From contig NZ_PVBM01000021.1 of the NCBI RefSeq assembly GCF_002968575.1, positions 43,643-107,642 on the forward strand: DNA of 64,000 nucleotides, written 5' to 3'. Source of the DNA: Neorhizobium huautlense. Lineage in GTDB: Bacteria; Pseudomonadota; Alphaproteobacteria; Rhizobiales; Rhizobiaceae. Each line of letters begins with the position of its first letter. The stretch's first letter is position 1. The translations under genes were made by a program, and so were the position numbers. Positions 47,276 through 55,508 of the stretch are shown here, one piece after another. Below the pieces are notes generated by a model. It made no database searches, was not told where the DNA came from, and worked only from the letters and a program-made list of their open reading frames with translations.

Positions 47276-47749
47276 ATGGACCCAGCAGAAGAAATTGAGC
47301 CGATCGTCGATCTCCAAGGCCGCCGTCGCGCTGCCGGCCTTTTGGCTCAGGCCAGGATGGATGAACTGCAGGCCGCCTGGGACACGCTGCCCGACAGACC
47401 CGAGGTGAAAGCCGTGCGCGGACCGGAAACCGGTCTGGTGATGATACGCGGGCGGATCGGCGGCGGAGGCGCCCCGTTCAATCTCGGGGAAGCCACCGTG
47501 ACGCGGGCAACGATCCTCCTACCGTCCGGCGTTGCCGGCCACGCCCATGCGCTCGGCACCGACAAGGCGAAGGCGCGGCTTGCGGCGATCTTCGATGCAC
47601 TTTGGCAGGAAAGAGCGAAACGAGACTTCGTGGAAAGCACCCTGCTCGGTCCGATTGAGGCGCGCATCGCGGCGGAAGACAAGCGGACAGCGGAGGAAAC
47701 GGCCGCCACCCGCGTCGATTTCTTCACAATGGTGCGGGGGGAGGACTGA
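47276..47749 (+). CDS. phnG: C-P lyase subunit PhnG
   Basis: A 157-residue component of the PhnGHIJ core that, with PhnI, forms ribose-1-phosphonate triphosphate from ATP and alkylphosphonate. The VDLQGRRRAAGLLAQA start and GAPFNLGEATVTRA and GHAHALGTDKAKA stretches match the family. It opens the phn operon; the stop overlaps phnH by one base (ATGATG region), so translation is coupled. Confidence 0.94.
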   Translation: MDPAEEIEPIVDLQGRRRAAGLLAQARMDELQAAWDTLPDRPEVKAVRGPETGLVMIRGRIGGGGAPFNLGEATVTRATILLPSGVAGHAHALGTDKAKARLAAIFDALWQERAKRDFVESTLLGPIEARIAAEDKRTAEETAATRVDFFTMVRGED

Positions 47750-48351
47750 TGAACATCAAGACGCAAGCTCTGTCCGGGGGGTTCCAGGAACCGGTATTCC
47801 ACTCACAGGGCGTCTTTCGCATGCTGATGGATGGCATGGCGCGGCCGGGAACGGTACACACCATCGCAATGGATATCGGTCAGCCCGAGCCGCTCGGCCA
47901 AGCAGCGGGCGCAATTGCGCTGACGCTCTGCGACCACGACACCCCGACATGGCTGAGCGCGGGCCTCCTCAAGTCGCCCGCAGCCGAGTGGATCGGCTTT
48001 CATACTGGTGCGCCCATCACGCGCGAGAAGGCGGAATCCCGCTTTGCTTTCGTGGAGGCCGGCGTGGCACCCTCCTCCTTCGGCCTCTTTGCCGCCGGGA
48101 CACAGGAATATCCCGACCGCTCCACGACGCTGGTGATCGAGATCGGCGCCTTGGGCCAGGGCCAGGCCCTGACGCTGAAAGGCCCCGGCATTCAACAGAC
48201 GACGACGGTCAAGCTGAAAGGCCTGCCGGAGGTTTTTCCGCGCCTTTGGGCCGATAACCGCGCGCTCTTTCCGCGTGGCGTCGACGTCATCCTGACGGCG
48301 GGCAAGAGCCTCTTGTGCCTGCCGCGGACCACACAGATCGCGGTCCAATGA
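47749..48351 (+). CDS. phnH: C-P lyase subunit PhnH
   Basis: A 200-residue PRTase-like PhnH, part of the core complex. GGFQEPVFHSQGVFRMLMDG at the N-terminus and the C-terminal PRGVDVILTAGKSLLCLPRT are diagnostic. Normal length. Followed by an 83-base gap before phnI. Confidence 0.93.
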   Translation: MNIKTQALSGGFQEPVFHSQGVFRMLMDGMARPGTVHTIAMDIGQPEPLGQAAGAIALTLCDHDTPTWLSAGLLKSPAAEWIGFHTGAPITREKAESRFAFVEAGVAPSSFGLFAAGTQEYPDRSTTLVIEIGALGQGQALTLKGPGIQQTTTVKLKGLPEVFPRLWADNRALFPRGVDVILTAGKSLLCLPRTTQIAVQ

Positions 48352-48434
48352 AAGTCGCGTGCGGGCGCCTTTCGACCCAACGACCAATCCTTCCGCACCG
48401 CAAGCGGTGCCGAAGACGGGCAGGAGAATAAACC

Positions 48435-49547
48435 ATGTATGTTGCCGTCAAGGGTGGCGAGGCCGCCATCAACAACGCTCACCGGCTTCTCGCCGACCGG
48501 CGTCGCGGCGATCGCTCACTTCCATCGGTCACCATAGAGCAGATCGTGGAACAGCTGGGACTCGCCGTCGATCGGGTGATGGCGGAGGCCTCGCTTTATG
48601 ACCGGACGCTCGCCGCACTCGCCGTCCGACAGTCACGGGGAGACCTGATCGAGGCAATCTTCCTGCTGCGCGCCTATCGCACCACGCTTCCACGCTTCGG
48701 CACCTCGGTTCCAGTCGATACGGCAGGCATGACGGTGGAGCGCCGCGTCTCGGCGACCTATAAAGACTTGCCCGGCGGCCAACTTCTCGGCCCCACTTTC
48801 GACTATACTCATCGCCTTCTCGACCCATCCCTGCTGAGCGACGAGCCGATCGAGGAGCCGGCGCGCAAAAGCGCATCCGGCGAGCATGTCATGCGGGTTT
48901 CCGACATTCTCGCCCATGAAGGCCTGATCGAAGCAGATGGCGAATTTCCCGAGGACAACGAGGCGGGCGATCTGACCCGCGAACCGCTGGAATTTCCCAT
49001 GGGCCGCGATCTCCGCCTGCAGGCGCTCGCCCGCGGCGACGAGGGTTTCCTGCTGGCGCTCGGATATTCCACCCAACGCGGCTACGGCCGCAACCATCCT
49101 TTCGTCGGCGAGGTCCGGATCGGCGAGGTAGAGGTCGAGCTTGAGGTTGCCGAACTCGGCTTTGCCATTTCGCTCGGCCGCATCCGCGTCACGGAATGCC
49201 AGATGGTCAACCAGTTCAAGGGATCGTCCAAGGCGCCGCCGCAATTCACCCGCGGCTACGGCCTGGTCTTCGGCCAGAGCGAGCGCAAGGCGATGTCGAT
49301 GTCGCTCGTCGACCGGGCGCTGCGCGCCGAAGAACTCGGCGAGGATGTCACCGCGCCGGCACAGGACGAGGAATTCGTCATCTCGCATTCCGACAATGTC
49401 CAGGCCACCGGCTTCGTGGAACACCTGAAGCTGCCGCATTACGTCGATTTCCAGGCCGAACTCGCGCTAGTGCGCAAGATGCGCGCCGACATCGAAAAAA
49501 CCCGCCGGGACGGCAACCACAATCCTGACCAGGAGGCCGCAGAGTGA
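48435..49547 (+). CDS. phnI: C-P lyase subunit PhnI
   Basis: A 370-residue PhnI: MYVAVKGGEAAINNAHRLLA at the N-terminus, LALGYSTQRGYGRNHPFVGE and VNQFKGSSKAPPQFTRGYG in the C-terminal half. PhnI is the nucleosidase-type subunit that, with PhnGHL, displaces adenine from ATP by the phosphonate. It overlaps phnJ by four bases. Confidence 0.95.
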   Translation: MYVAVKGGEAAINNAHRLLADRRRGDRSLPSVTIEQIVEQLGLAVDRVMAEASLYDRTLAALAVRQSRGDLIEAIFLLRAYRTTLPRFGTSVPVDTAGMTVERRVSATYKDLPGGQLLGPTFDYTHRLLDPSLLSDEPIEEPARKSASGEHVMRVSDILAHEGLIEADGEFPEDNEAGDLTREPLEFPMGRDLRLQALARGDEGFLLALGYSTQRGYGRNHPFVGEVRIGEVEVELEVAELGFAISLGRIRVTECQMVNQFKGSSKAPPQFTRGYGLVFGQSERKAMSMSLVDRALRAEELGEDVTAPAQDEEFVISHSDNVQATGFVEHLKLPHYVDFQAELALVRKMRADIEKTRRDGNHNPDQEAAE

Positions 49548-50425
49548 CCGAGCTCGCCACCTACAACTTCGCCTATCTCGACGAGCAGACGAAACGGATG
49601 ATCCGCCGCGCGATTCTGAAGGCGATCGCCATTCCCGGTTACCAGGTGCCTTTTGCTTCCCGCGAAATGCCGATGCCCTATGGCTGGGGGACGGGCGGCG
49701 TGCAGGTCACAGCCTCGATCATCGGGCCGGAAGACGTGCTAAAGGTGATCGACCAAGGAGCCGACGATACGACCAATGCGGTGTCGATCCGGGCCTTTTT
49801 CCAGAAGGTCGCCAATGTCGCCGTTACCACCCACACAAAGGACGCGACGATCATCCAGACGCGCCACCGCATTCCCGAACAGCAGCTCGAGAAAGGCCAG
49901 GTGCTTGTCTACCAGGTGCCGATTCCGGAACCTTTGCGCTTCCTCGAGCCGCGCGAGACCGAAACCCGCAAGATGCATGCGCTCGAGGAATACGGCCTCA
50001 TGCATGTGAAGCTCTACGAGGACATTGCCCGCCACGGCCGCATCTCCACCACTTACGCCTACCCGGTGAAAGTGGCGGGCCGCTATGTGATGGACCCCTC
50101 TCCGACGCCGAAGTTCGACAATCCGAAAATGCATATGTCGGAAGCCCTGCAGCTTTTCGGCGCGGGCCGAGAAAAGCGCATCTATGCCGTGCCGCCTTAT
50201 ACGGATGTCGTCAGCCTCGACTTCGAGGATTATCCCTTCGAGATCCAGAAATTCGAACAACCCTGCGCGCTCTGCGGCGCGCAGGGCGTGTATCTCGATG
50301 AAGTCGTGCTCGACGACAAGGGCGGCCGCATGTTCGTCTGTTCCGATACCGACCACTGCGAAGACCGCCGCGAACACGGCCATGCCGGCGAGATGCTGGC
50401 ACCTGCCAAAGAGGCGGCTGAGTGA
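49544..50425 (+). CDS. phnJ: C-P lyase radical SAM subunit PhnJ
   Basis: A 293-residue enzyme that cleaves the C-P bond of ribose-1-phosphonate phosphate using a [4Fe-4S] cluster and S-adenosylmethionine. Cys241, Cys244 and Cys266 (CALC and FVC) and the catalytic Cys272 (DHC) follow the CX2CX21CX5C pattern, at the same positions as reported for the E. coli enzyme. ATG is not used: the start is a GTG overlapping phnI. All key residues are intact, so the pathway should be functional. Confidence 0.96.
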   Translation: MTELATYNFAYLDEQTKRMIRRAILKAIAIPGYQVPFASREMPMPYGWGTGGVQVTASIIGPEDVLKVIDQGADDTTNAVSIRAFFQKVANVAVTTHTKDATIIQTRHRIPEQQLEKGQVLVYQVPIPEPLRFLEPRETETRKMHALEEYGLMHVKLYEDIARHGRISTTYAYPVKVAGRYVMDPSPTPKFDNPKMHMSEALQLFGAGREKRIYAVPPYTDVVSLDFEDYPFEIQKFEQPCALCGAQGVYLDEVVLDDKGGRMFVCSDTDHCEDRREHGHAGEMLAPAKEAAE

Positions 50426-50471
50426 TGGCGGTTGTGGCTTACCCCCCTCTGACATTCAAGGACAAGACGCC

Positions 50472-51248
50472 ATGACCGATACCCCCCTCCTCAAAGTCAG
50501 CGGCGTCTCGAAATTCTACGGCAGCCGGATCGGCTGCAAGGATGTGTCCTTCGATCTCTGGCCCGGCGAGGTGCTGGCCATCGTGGGTGAATCCGGCTCG
50601 GGCAAGACGACGCTGCTCAACTGCCTGTCAACCCGGCTGATGCCGACGACAGGCAGTGTCGAATACCGCATGCGCGACGGCAATTTCCGCGACCTCTACC
50701 ACATGAGCGAGGCCGAACGCCGTTTCCTGATGCGCACCGACTGGGGCTTCGTGCATCAGAACCCGGCCGACGGATTGCGCATGACGGTATCTGCCGGCGC
50801 CAATGTGGGCGAGCGCCTGATGGCGGTGGGCGACCGGCATTACGGCAAGATCCGCGAGACGGCCACTGACTGGCTTACCCGCGTCGAGATCGGCACCGAC
50901 CGCATCGACGACCAGCCTCGGGCCTTTTCAGGCGGTATGCGCCAGCGGCTGCAGATCGCCCGCAACCTCGTCACCGGCCCGCGTCTCGTCTTCATGGACG
51001 AGCCGACCGGCGGCCTGGACGTTTCGGTCCAGGCCCGCCTGCTCGACCTTGTCCGCGGCCTTGTCAACGACCTCGGCCTCTCGGCCATCGTCGTCACCCA
51101 CGACCTTGCGGTGGCGCGGCTGCTTTCCCACCGGATGATGGTGATGAAGGACGGGCATGTGATCGAACACGGGCTGACCGACCGGGTGCTCGACGACCCG
51201 CGGGAGCCTTACACCCAGCTTCTTGTTTCTTCGATCCTGCAGGTCTGA
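50472..51248 (+). CDS. phnK: C-P lyase ABC-type ATPase PhnK
   Basis: A 258-residue soluble ABC protein that binds the core complex rather than a transporter. Walker [15 protein letters not shown], signature FSGGMRQRLQIARNL, Walker B LVFMDEPTGGLD and the switch His VVTHDLAV are present. The ATG at 50472 opens the family-specific LLKVSGVSKFYG; upstream in-frame sequence is the shadow of phnJ. Confidence 0.95.
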   Translation: MTDTPLLKVSGVSKFYGSRIGCKDVSFDLWPGEVLAIVGESGSGKTTLLNCLSTRLMPTTGSVEYRMRDGNFRDLYHMSEAERRFLMRTDWGFVHQNPADGLRMTVSAGANVGERLMAVGDRHYGKIRETATDWLTRVEIGTDRIDDQPRAFSGGMRQRLQIARNLVTGPRLVFMDEPTGGLDVSVQARLLDLVRGLVNDLGLSAIVVTHDLAVARLLSHRMMVMKDGHVIEHGLTDRVLDDPREPYTQLLVSSILQV

Positions 51249-51261
51249 GGGAGATATTGCG

Positions 51262-51969
51262 ATGGCCACCCCCCTCGTCGTTTCCGAAGTCTTTAAAAGC
51301 TTCACCATGCATCTGCGCGACGGCATCAAGCTGCCGGTCGTTAACGATGTGAGCTTTTCGGTCGCAAGCGGCGAATGCGTCGTGCTCGGCGGCCCGTCAG
51401 GCATCGGCAAAAGCTCGATCCTGAAAATGCTCTACGGCAACTACGCCGTCGATGCCGGGCAGATTCTCGTCGATCACAAGGAAAAACTGGTCGATATCGC
51501 CCGGGCCGATCCGCGCACCGTGCTCGACGTGCGTCGCCATACCCTCGGTTATGTCAGCCAGTTCCTGCGAACCGTGCCGCGTGTTTCTGCGATCGACGTG
51601 GTCGCCGAACCGCTCGTCGCTCGCGGGATCGGAGCGCCGGAAGCAAAAGAAAGGGCTTCCGACCTGCTCGCAAAGCTCAATCTGCCGCGCGAGCTCTGGA
51701 GCCTGCCGCCTGCCACGTTCTCGGGCGGCGAGCAGCAGCGCGTCAACATCGCCCGCGGCTTCATCACCAGCCACAGCATTCTGCTCCTCGATGAGCCCAC
51801 GGCTTCGCTCGATGCGGTGAACCGGCGCGTGGTGGTGGATATGATCGCCGAGAAAAAGCGTGACGGCGTGGCACTTCTTGGAATTTTCCACGACGAGGAA
51901 GTCCGTGAGGCGGTGGCCGACCGCATACTCGATGTCACCCAGTTCTCACCGCGAAAGGCCGCAGCATGA
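51262..51969 (+). CDS. phnL: C-P lyase ABC-type ATPase PhnL
   Basis: A 235-residue ABC protein paired with Phn[20 protein letters not shown] (Walker A), [15 protein letters not shown] and [12 protein letters not shown] are intact. PhnL is needed for the first reaction. ATG 51262 with GAGGGAGAT ahead is preferred to an in-frame start inside phnK. It overlaps the next gene by ATGA. Confidence 0.95.
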   Translation: MATPLVVSEVFKSFTMHLRDGIKLPVVNDVSFSVASGECVVLGGPSGIGKSSILKMLYGNYAVDAGQILVDHKEKLVDIARADPRTVLDVRRHTLGYVSQFLRTVPRVSAIDVVAEPLVARGIGAPEAKERASDLLAKLNLPRELWSLPPATFSGGEQQRVNIARGFITSHSILLLDEPTASLDAVNRRVVVDMIAEKKRDGVALLGIFHDEEVREAVADRILDVTQFSPRKAAA

Positions 51970-52580
51970 GCGTCAAGGTCGGCCTTGAGCCCGCCATCCA
52001 TCCAAGCGCTAGTGTCAGGAATTCAAACCTTGGCCGCTATACGGAAGTATCCGAGCGCTGCCGGATCGACGAGGCGGAGATCGGCGACTATTCCTACATC
52101 ATGCAGGACGGCTCGATCTGGTGCGCAACCATCGGCAAGTTCGTCAATATGGCGGCGTCCGTGCGCATCAACGCCACCAACCATCCGACATGGCGGGCGA
52201 CGCTGCATCATTTCACCTATCGTGCCGCAAATTACTGGGATGATGCAGAAAACGAGGAAGACTTCTTTGAATGGCGGCGCGACCATCGCGTCGTCATCGG
52301 TCATGACGTCTGGATCGGACACGGAGCAACGGTCCTGCCGGGCGTGACCGTCGGCAACGGCGCCGTGATCGGCGCCGGCGCCGTCGTCTCGAAGGATGTC
52401 GCGCCCTACACGATCGTCGGCGGCGTGCCGGCAAAGCTCATCCGGGAACGCTTCACAAAGGAGATAGGCGAGGCCATGGACCGGCTTGCATGGTGGGACT
52501 GGGACCACCTGAAACTCAGAGCCGCACTGGATGATTTCCGTGCCCTTTCTGCGGAAGAATTCCTTCTCCGCCATGGCTGA
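51966..52580 (+). CDS. Hexapeptide-repeat transferase of the phn operon
   Basis: A 204-residue left-handed beta-helix acyltransferase (TIGR03308-type, found only with C-P lyase genes). Hexapeptide repeats at [20 protein letters not shown] and [19 protein letters not shown] with catalytic-type His near residues 80-115. An acetyl donor and phosphonate-derived acceptor are plausible; no substrate is known. It is coupled to phnL by a 4-base overlap. Confidence 0.85.
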   Translation: MSVKVGLEPAIHPSASVRNSNLGRYTEVSERCRIDEAEIGDYSYIMQDGSIWCATIGKFVNMAASVRINATNHPTWRATLHHFTYRAANYWDDAENEEDFFEWRRDHRVVIGHDVWIGHGATVLPGVTVGNGAVIGAGAVVSKDVAPYTIVGGVPAKLIRERFTKEIGEAMDRLAWWDWDHLKLRAALDDFRALSAEEFLLRHG

Positions 52581-52683
52581 CGCATCATCATTATGTCATG
52601 GAAATCTTTTAGCCGAGGTCCTGTTTCGGAGCACACCGACCGGCTAATCTTCCTTCACCCTCCTGATTCCTCGGATCCTTGCC

Positions 52684-53397
52684 TTGCGCTACGCTCTCTA
52701 TTTTTCGCCTTCCGAAAGCCATCCTTTGACAAGGATGGCATCCCATTGGCTCGGACGCGATGCCTTTAGCGGTGAAATATTCCCGACACCCGAGGTGGAT
52801 GGACTGCCGGGAGAGACAGTCCGTGTGCTGACTGCCGATCCGCGGCGTTACGGTTTCCATGCAACGCTGAAGGCGCCCTTCGAGCTGCATCCCGACCGCA
52901 CGGAGTCGGAACTGATCGCCGCCACGGAACGCTTTGCTGCCGACACGCCCGCTTTCGACATCCCAAATGTCATCATCGGCCAACTCGGGCGGTTCTTTGC
53001 GCTCGTGCCGGACACGATCTATCCCGAACTGCAGCATTTCGCGGCCCAGACGGTGGAAGAATTCGAGCCGTTCCGGGCGCCGCTCACGGATGCCGATATC
53101 GCTCGCCGCAAACCGGAAAACCTGAGTGCCGCCCAGCGCGCCAATCTCGACCGCTGGGGTTATCCCTATGTAATGGACGAATTCCGGTTTCACATGACGC
53201 TCACCGGCCAGGTCCCCCCCGAACAGGCCTCTGCCATGCGCCTTGAGCTAGACCGCCGATTTGCCGCATTTGCGCATAAGGCGCTTGCCGTCGATGGGCT
53301 TGCGCTGTTCATCGAACCTTCGCGCGGCGCCCCCTTCCATGTTCATCGCTGGTTCCCGCTGGCGCGCAGCGCCGCAAACAGAAAGATTGCCTCATGA
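52684..53397 (+). CDS. DUF1045 2H phosphoesterase of the phn operon
   Basis: A 237-residue protein with two HxT motifs, His59-Ala-Thr61 (YGFHATLKAPF) and His170-Met-Thr172 (RFHMTLTGQV), the signature of 2H (LigT-type) phosphoesterases that open cyclic phosphates. The family (TIGR03223) is tied to C-P lyase operons without a proven role. Start is TTG at 52684; there is a 103-base gap upstream. Its stop overlaps phnM (ATGA). Confidence 0.85.
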   Translation: MRYALYFSPSESHPLTRMASHWLGRDAFSGEIFPTPEVDGLPGETVRVLTADPRRYGFHATLKAPFELHPDRTESELIAATERFAADTPAFDIPNVIIGQLGRFFALVPDTIYPELQHFAAQTVEEFEPFRAPLTDADIARRKPENLSAAQRANLDRWGYPYVMDEFRFHMTLTGQVPPEQASAMRLELDRRFAAFAHKALAVDGLALFIEPSRGAPFHVHRWFPLARSAANRKIAS

Positions 53398-54533
53398 CCG
53401 CCGAACTCGTGCTCACCAACGCCCGTATCGTGCTGGAGGACAGCGTGATCCACGGCTCCGTCCAGATTCGCGACGGCAAACTCGCCGACATTTCGGAAGG
53501 CCTCACGCGGACGGGAGAGGATTTCGAAGGCGACTATCTGATCCCGGGCTTGGTGGAATTGCATACCGACCATCTGGAACAGCACTATTCGCCGCGTCCC
53601 GGCGTGCGCTGGAACACGATTGCGGCAATCCAGGCCCATGACGCGCAGGTGGCGACCTCCGGTATCACCACCGTCTTCGATTGCCTTCGCATGGGCGCGG
53701 ACGAGGACGGGGGTTTTGTCAGGGGCGAAATGCGCGAGATGGCCGACGCTATCCATGCGGCAAGCCAGGAGGGCCGGCTACGCTCCGAGCACCTTATCCA
53801 CCTGCGCTGCGAGGTCTCGGCCGACAACGTGCTCGAACACTTCGTGGATTTCGAGGATGATCCCTATGTCCGGCTCGTCTCGCTGATGGATCATGCGCCC
53901 GGCCAACGCCAGTTCCAGACCATGGATCAGTACGTCTTCTACTACAAGAAGAAGCGTGGCCTGACCGACGAAGCCTTCGCGAAGTTCATTGCCAAACGGC
54001 AGGAGGAGTCGGCACGCAATTCCACCCCGCACCGCCTTGCCATCTCGAAGGTCTGCGCCGAACGCGGTATTACGGTCGCCAGCCACGACGACGCCACATT
54101 GGCTCACGTCGGCGAGGCAATCGAGAACGGCGTACGGCTGGCGGAATTTCCGACCAGTTTCGATGCCGCGAAAGCGTCGCACGAGGCGGGCATGAGCGTG
54201 TTGATGGGCGCGCCGAACATCGTGCGCGGCAAATCCCATTCCGGCAATATCGCGGCTCGCGACCTGGCCGAACGCGGCGTCCTCGACGTGCTTTCCTCCG
54301 ACTACGTACCGCTCAGCCTCCTGCATGCGCCATTCGTGCTTGCCGATGAAGTGGAAAGCATTTCCTTGCCGAAAGCCCTTGCCATGGTGACCGCGACGCC
54401 TGCCCGGACCGTTGGTCTTGATGACCGCGGCCGGATAGAGACGGGTCTGCGTGCCGACCTCGTCCGTGTCCATCACGAGCAGGGCGTGCCGGTGGTCCGC
54501 GCCGTCTGGCGGGAAGGCAAACGGGTCGCCTGA
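53394..54533 (+). CDS. phnM: Alpha-D-ribose 1-methylphosphonate 5-triphosphate diphosphatase
   Basis: A 379-residue amidohydrolase-fold enzyme that releases pyrophosphate from the triphosphate intermediate. LIPGLVELHTDHLEQH carries the HxD-type metal motif, SHDDATLAHVGEAI a further His/Asp site, and SSDYVPLSLL the C-terminal Asp. It overlaps DUF1045 at its start and phnN at its stop (TGATG). Confidence 0.94.
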   Translation: MTAELVLTNARIVLEDSVIHGSVQIRDGKLADISEGLTRTGEDFEGDYLIPGLVELHTDHLEQHYSPRPGVRWNTIAAIQAHDAQVATSGITTVFDCLRMGADEDGGFVRGEMREMADAIHAASQEGRLRSEHLIHLRCEVSADNVLEHFVDFEDDPYVRLVSLMDHAPGQRQFQTMDQYVFYYKKKRGLTDEAFAKFIAKRQEESARNSTPHRLAISKVCAERGITVASHDDATLAHVGEAIENGVRLAEFPTSFDAAKASHEAGMSVLMGAPNIVRGKSHSGNIAARDLAERGVLDVLSSDYVPLSLLHAPFVLADEVESISLPKALAMVTATPARTVGLDDRGRIETGLRADLVRVHHEQGVPVVRAVWREGKRVA

Positions 54534-55120
54534 TGGACGCGCGGCCGGAAGACGCCGGGCCTTCCGGAACGATGGTCGTGGTGGTCGGTCCGAGTGGCGC
54601 CGGCAAGGACACGCTCATGGCCTATGCCGCCCGGCATTTCGCGGGAAATGAGCGCGTCGTTTTTGCTCGCCGGGTCATCACGCGCGACGAGGCGGCCGGC
54701 GGCGAGGACCATGATGCCGTTTCCGAAGAAATGTTCGAAACGCTCGAAAAAACCGGTCGTTTTGCCGTCTCCTGGAGCGCCCACGGACTGCGTTACGGCA
54801 TTCCCATCGAGACAAAAGCGGCGGTCGAGCGCGGGCGGCTTGTCGTCGCAAACGGCTCCCGTTCGGCCCTCAGCCGCTTCAAGGCCCTCTATCCGTCCCT
54901 TTTCGTCATCAACGTGACCGCCAGCACCGATGTCCTCGCGGCGCGCTTGGCGGCCCGCGGCCGGGAGACGAAGGCGGAAATACTTCGCCGCCTGGAGCGC
55001 AGTTCCCTTACCGTCACCGGCGACTATCGCGTGATAACGATCGACAACAGCGGTTCGGTAGAAACGGCAGGTCATTTAATGGTCGAAGCGCTCCACAGCT
55101 GCATGCCCGCGTCAAGATAA
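54533..55120 (+). CDS. phnN: Ribose 1,5-bisphosphokinase
   Basis: A 195-residue P-loop kinase related to guanylate kinase: VVVVGPSGAGKDTLMAYAA, then FARRVITRDEAAGGEDHDAV and FAVSWSAHGLRYGIP. It phosphorylates ribose 1,5-bisphosphate to PRPP, closing the C-P lyase pathway. It shares one base with the phnM stop and is the last recognisable phn gene. Confidence 0.93.
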   Translation: MDARPEDAGPSGTMVVVVGPSGAGKDTLMAYAARHFAGNERVVFARRVITRDEAAGGEDHDAVSEEMFETLEKTGRFAVSWSAHGLRYGIPIETKAAVERGRLVVANGSRSALSRFKALYPSLFVINVTASTDVLAARLAARGRETKAEILRRLERSSLTVTGDYRVITIDNSGSVETAGHLMVEALHSCMPASR

Positions 55121-55202
55121 TTCGGCAAAAACCTCCACCCCACGCTTTAAAGTCTTCCCGCAGGCTCTATTTGCCTTTTCCTGTGTAGTAACGAGGAAAA
55201 GT

Positions 55203-55508
55203 ATGAGTCAGATCAAACCGCGTGACGGACAGCAGGAAACCGTGGCAATAGCCGACCTTGAGGCCCGCGTGGTCGTGCTCGAGATCGTTTCGATGACCGC
55301 GCTCGCGCTTGCCATGGACACCACCGACAATGCGGATGTTGAATATGCCCGCGGCATCACAAGCCTGATCATGGAAACGGTGCAACAGCGTTGCGGCGAA
55401 ATGAACATGCCGGCCGAGGCCCGTCTGACCGCCTGCTCCTATGCCGACGAACTACTGTCCACGGCGCTTCAATCTCTCTATCCCAAAGGACATGGAGCCG
55501 GTCAGTGA
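55203..55508 (+). CDS. Small hypothetical protein, mostly helical
   Basis: A 101-residue soluble protein of unknown family. It begins with a charged segment, then a predicted long helix (ADLEARVVVLEIVSMTALAL) and ends with MPAEARLTACSYADELLSTA. GAGGAAA precedes the ATG. Its stop lies 7 bases inside the convergent polA 3' end. It follows phnN by 82 bases on the same strand, but nothing links it to phosphonates. Confidence 0.65.
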   Translation: MSQIKPRDGQQETVAIADLEARVVVLEIVSMTALALAMDTTDNADVEYARGITSLIMETVQQRCGEMNMPAEARLTACSYADELLSTALQSLYPKGHGAGQ

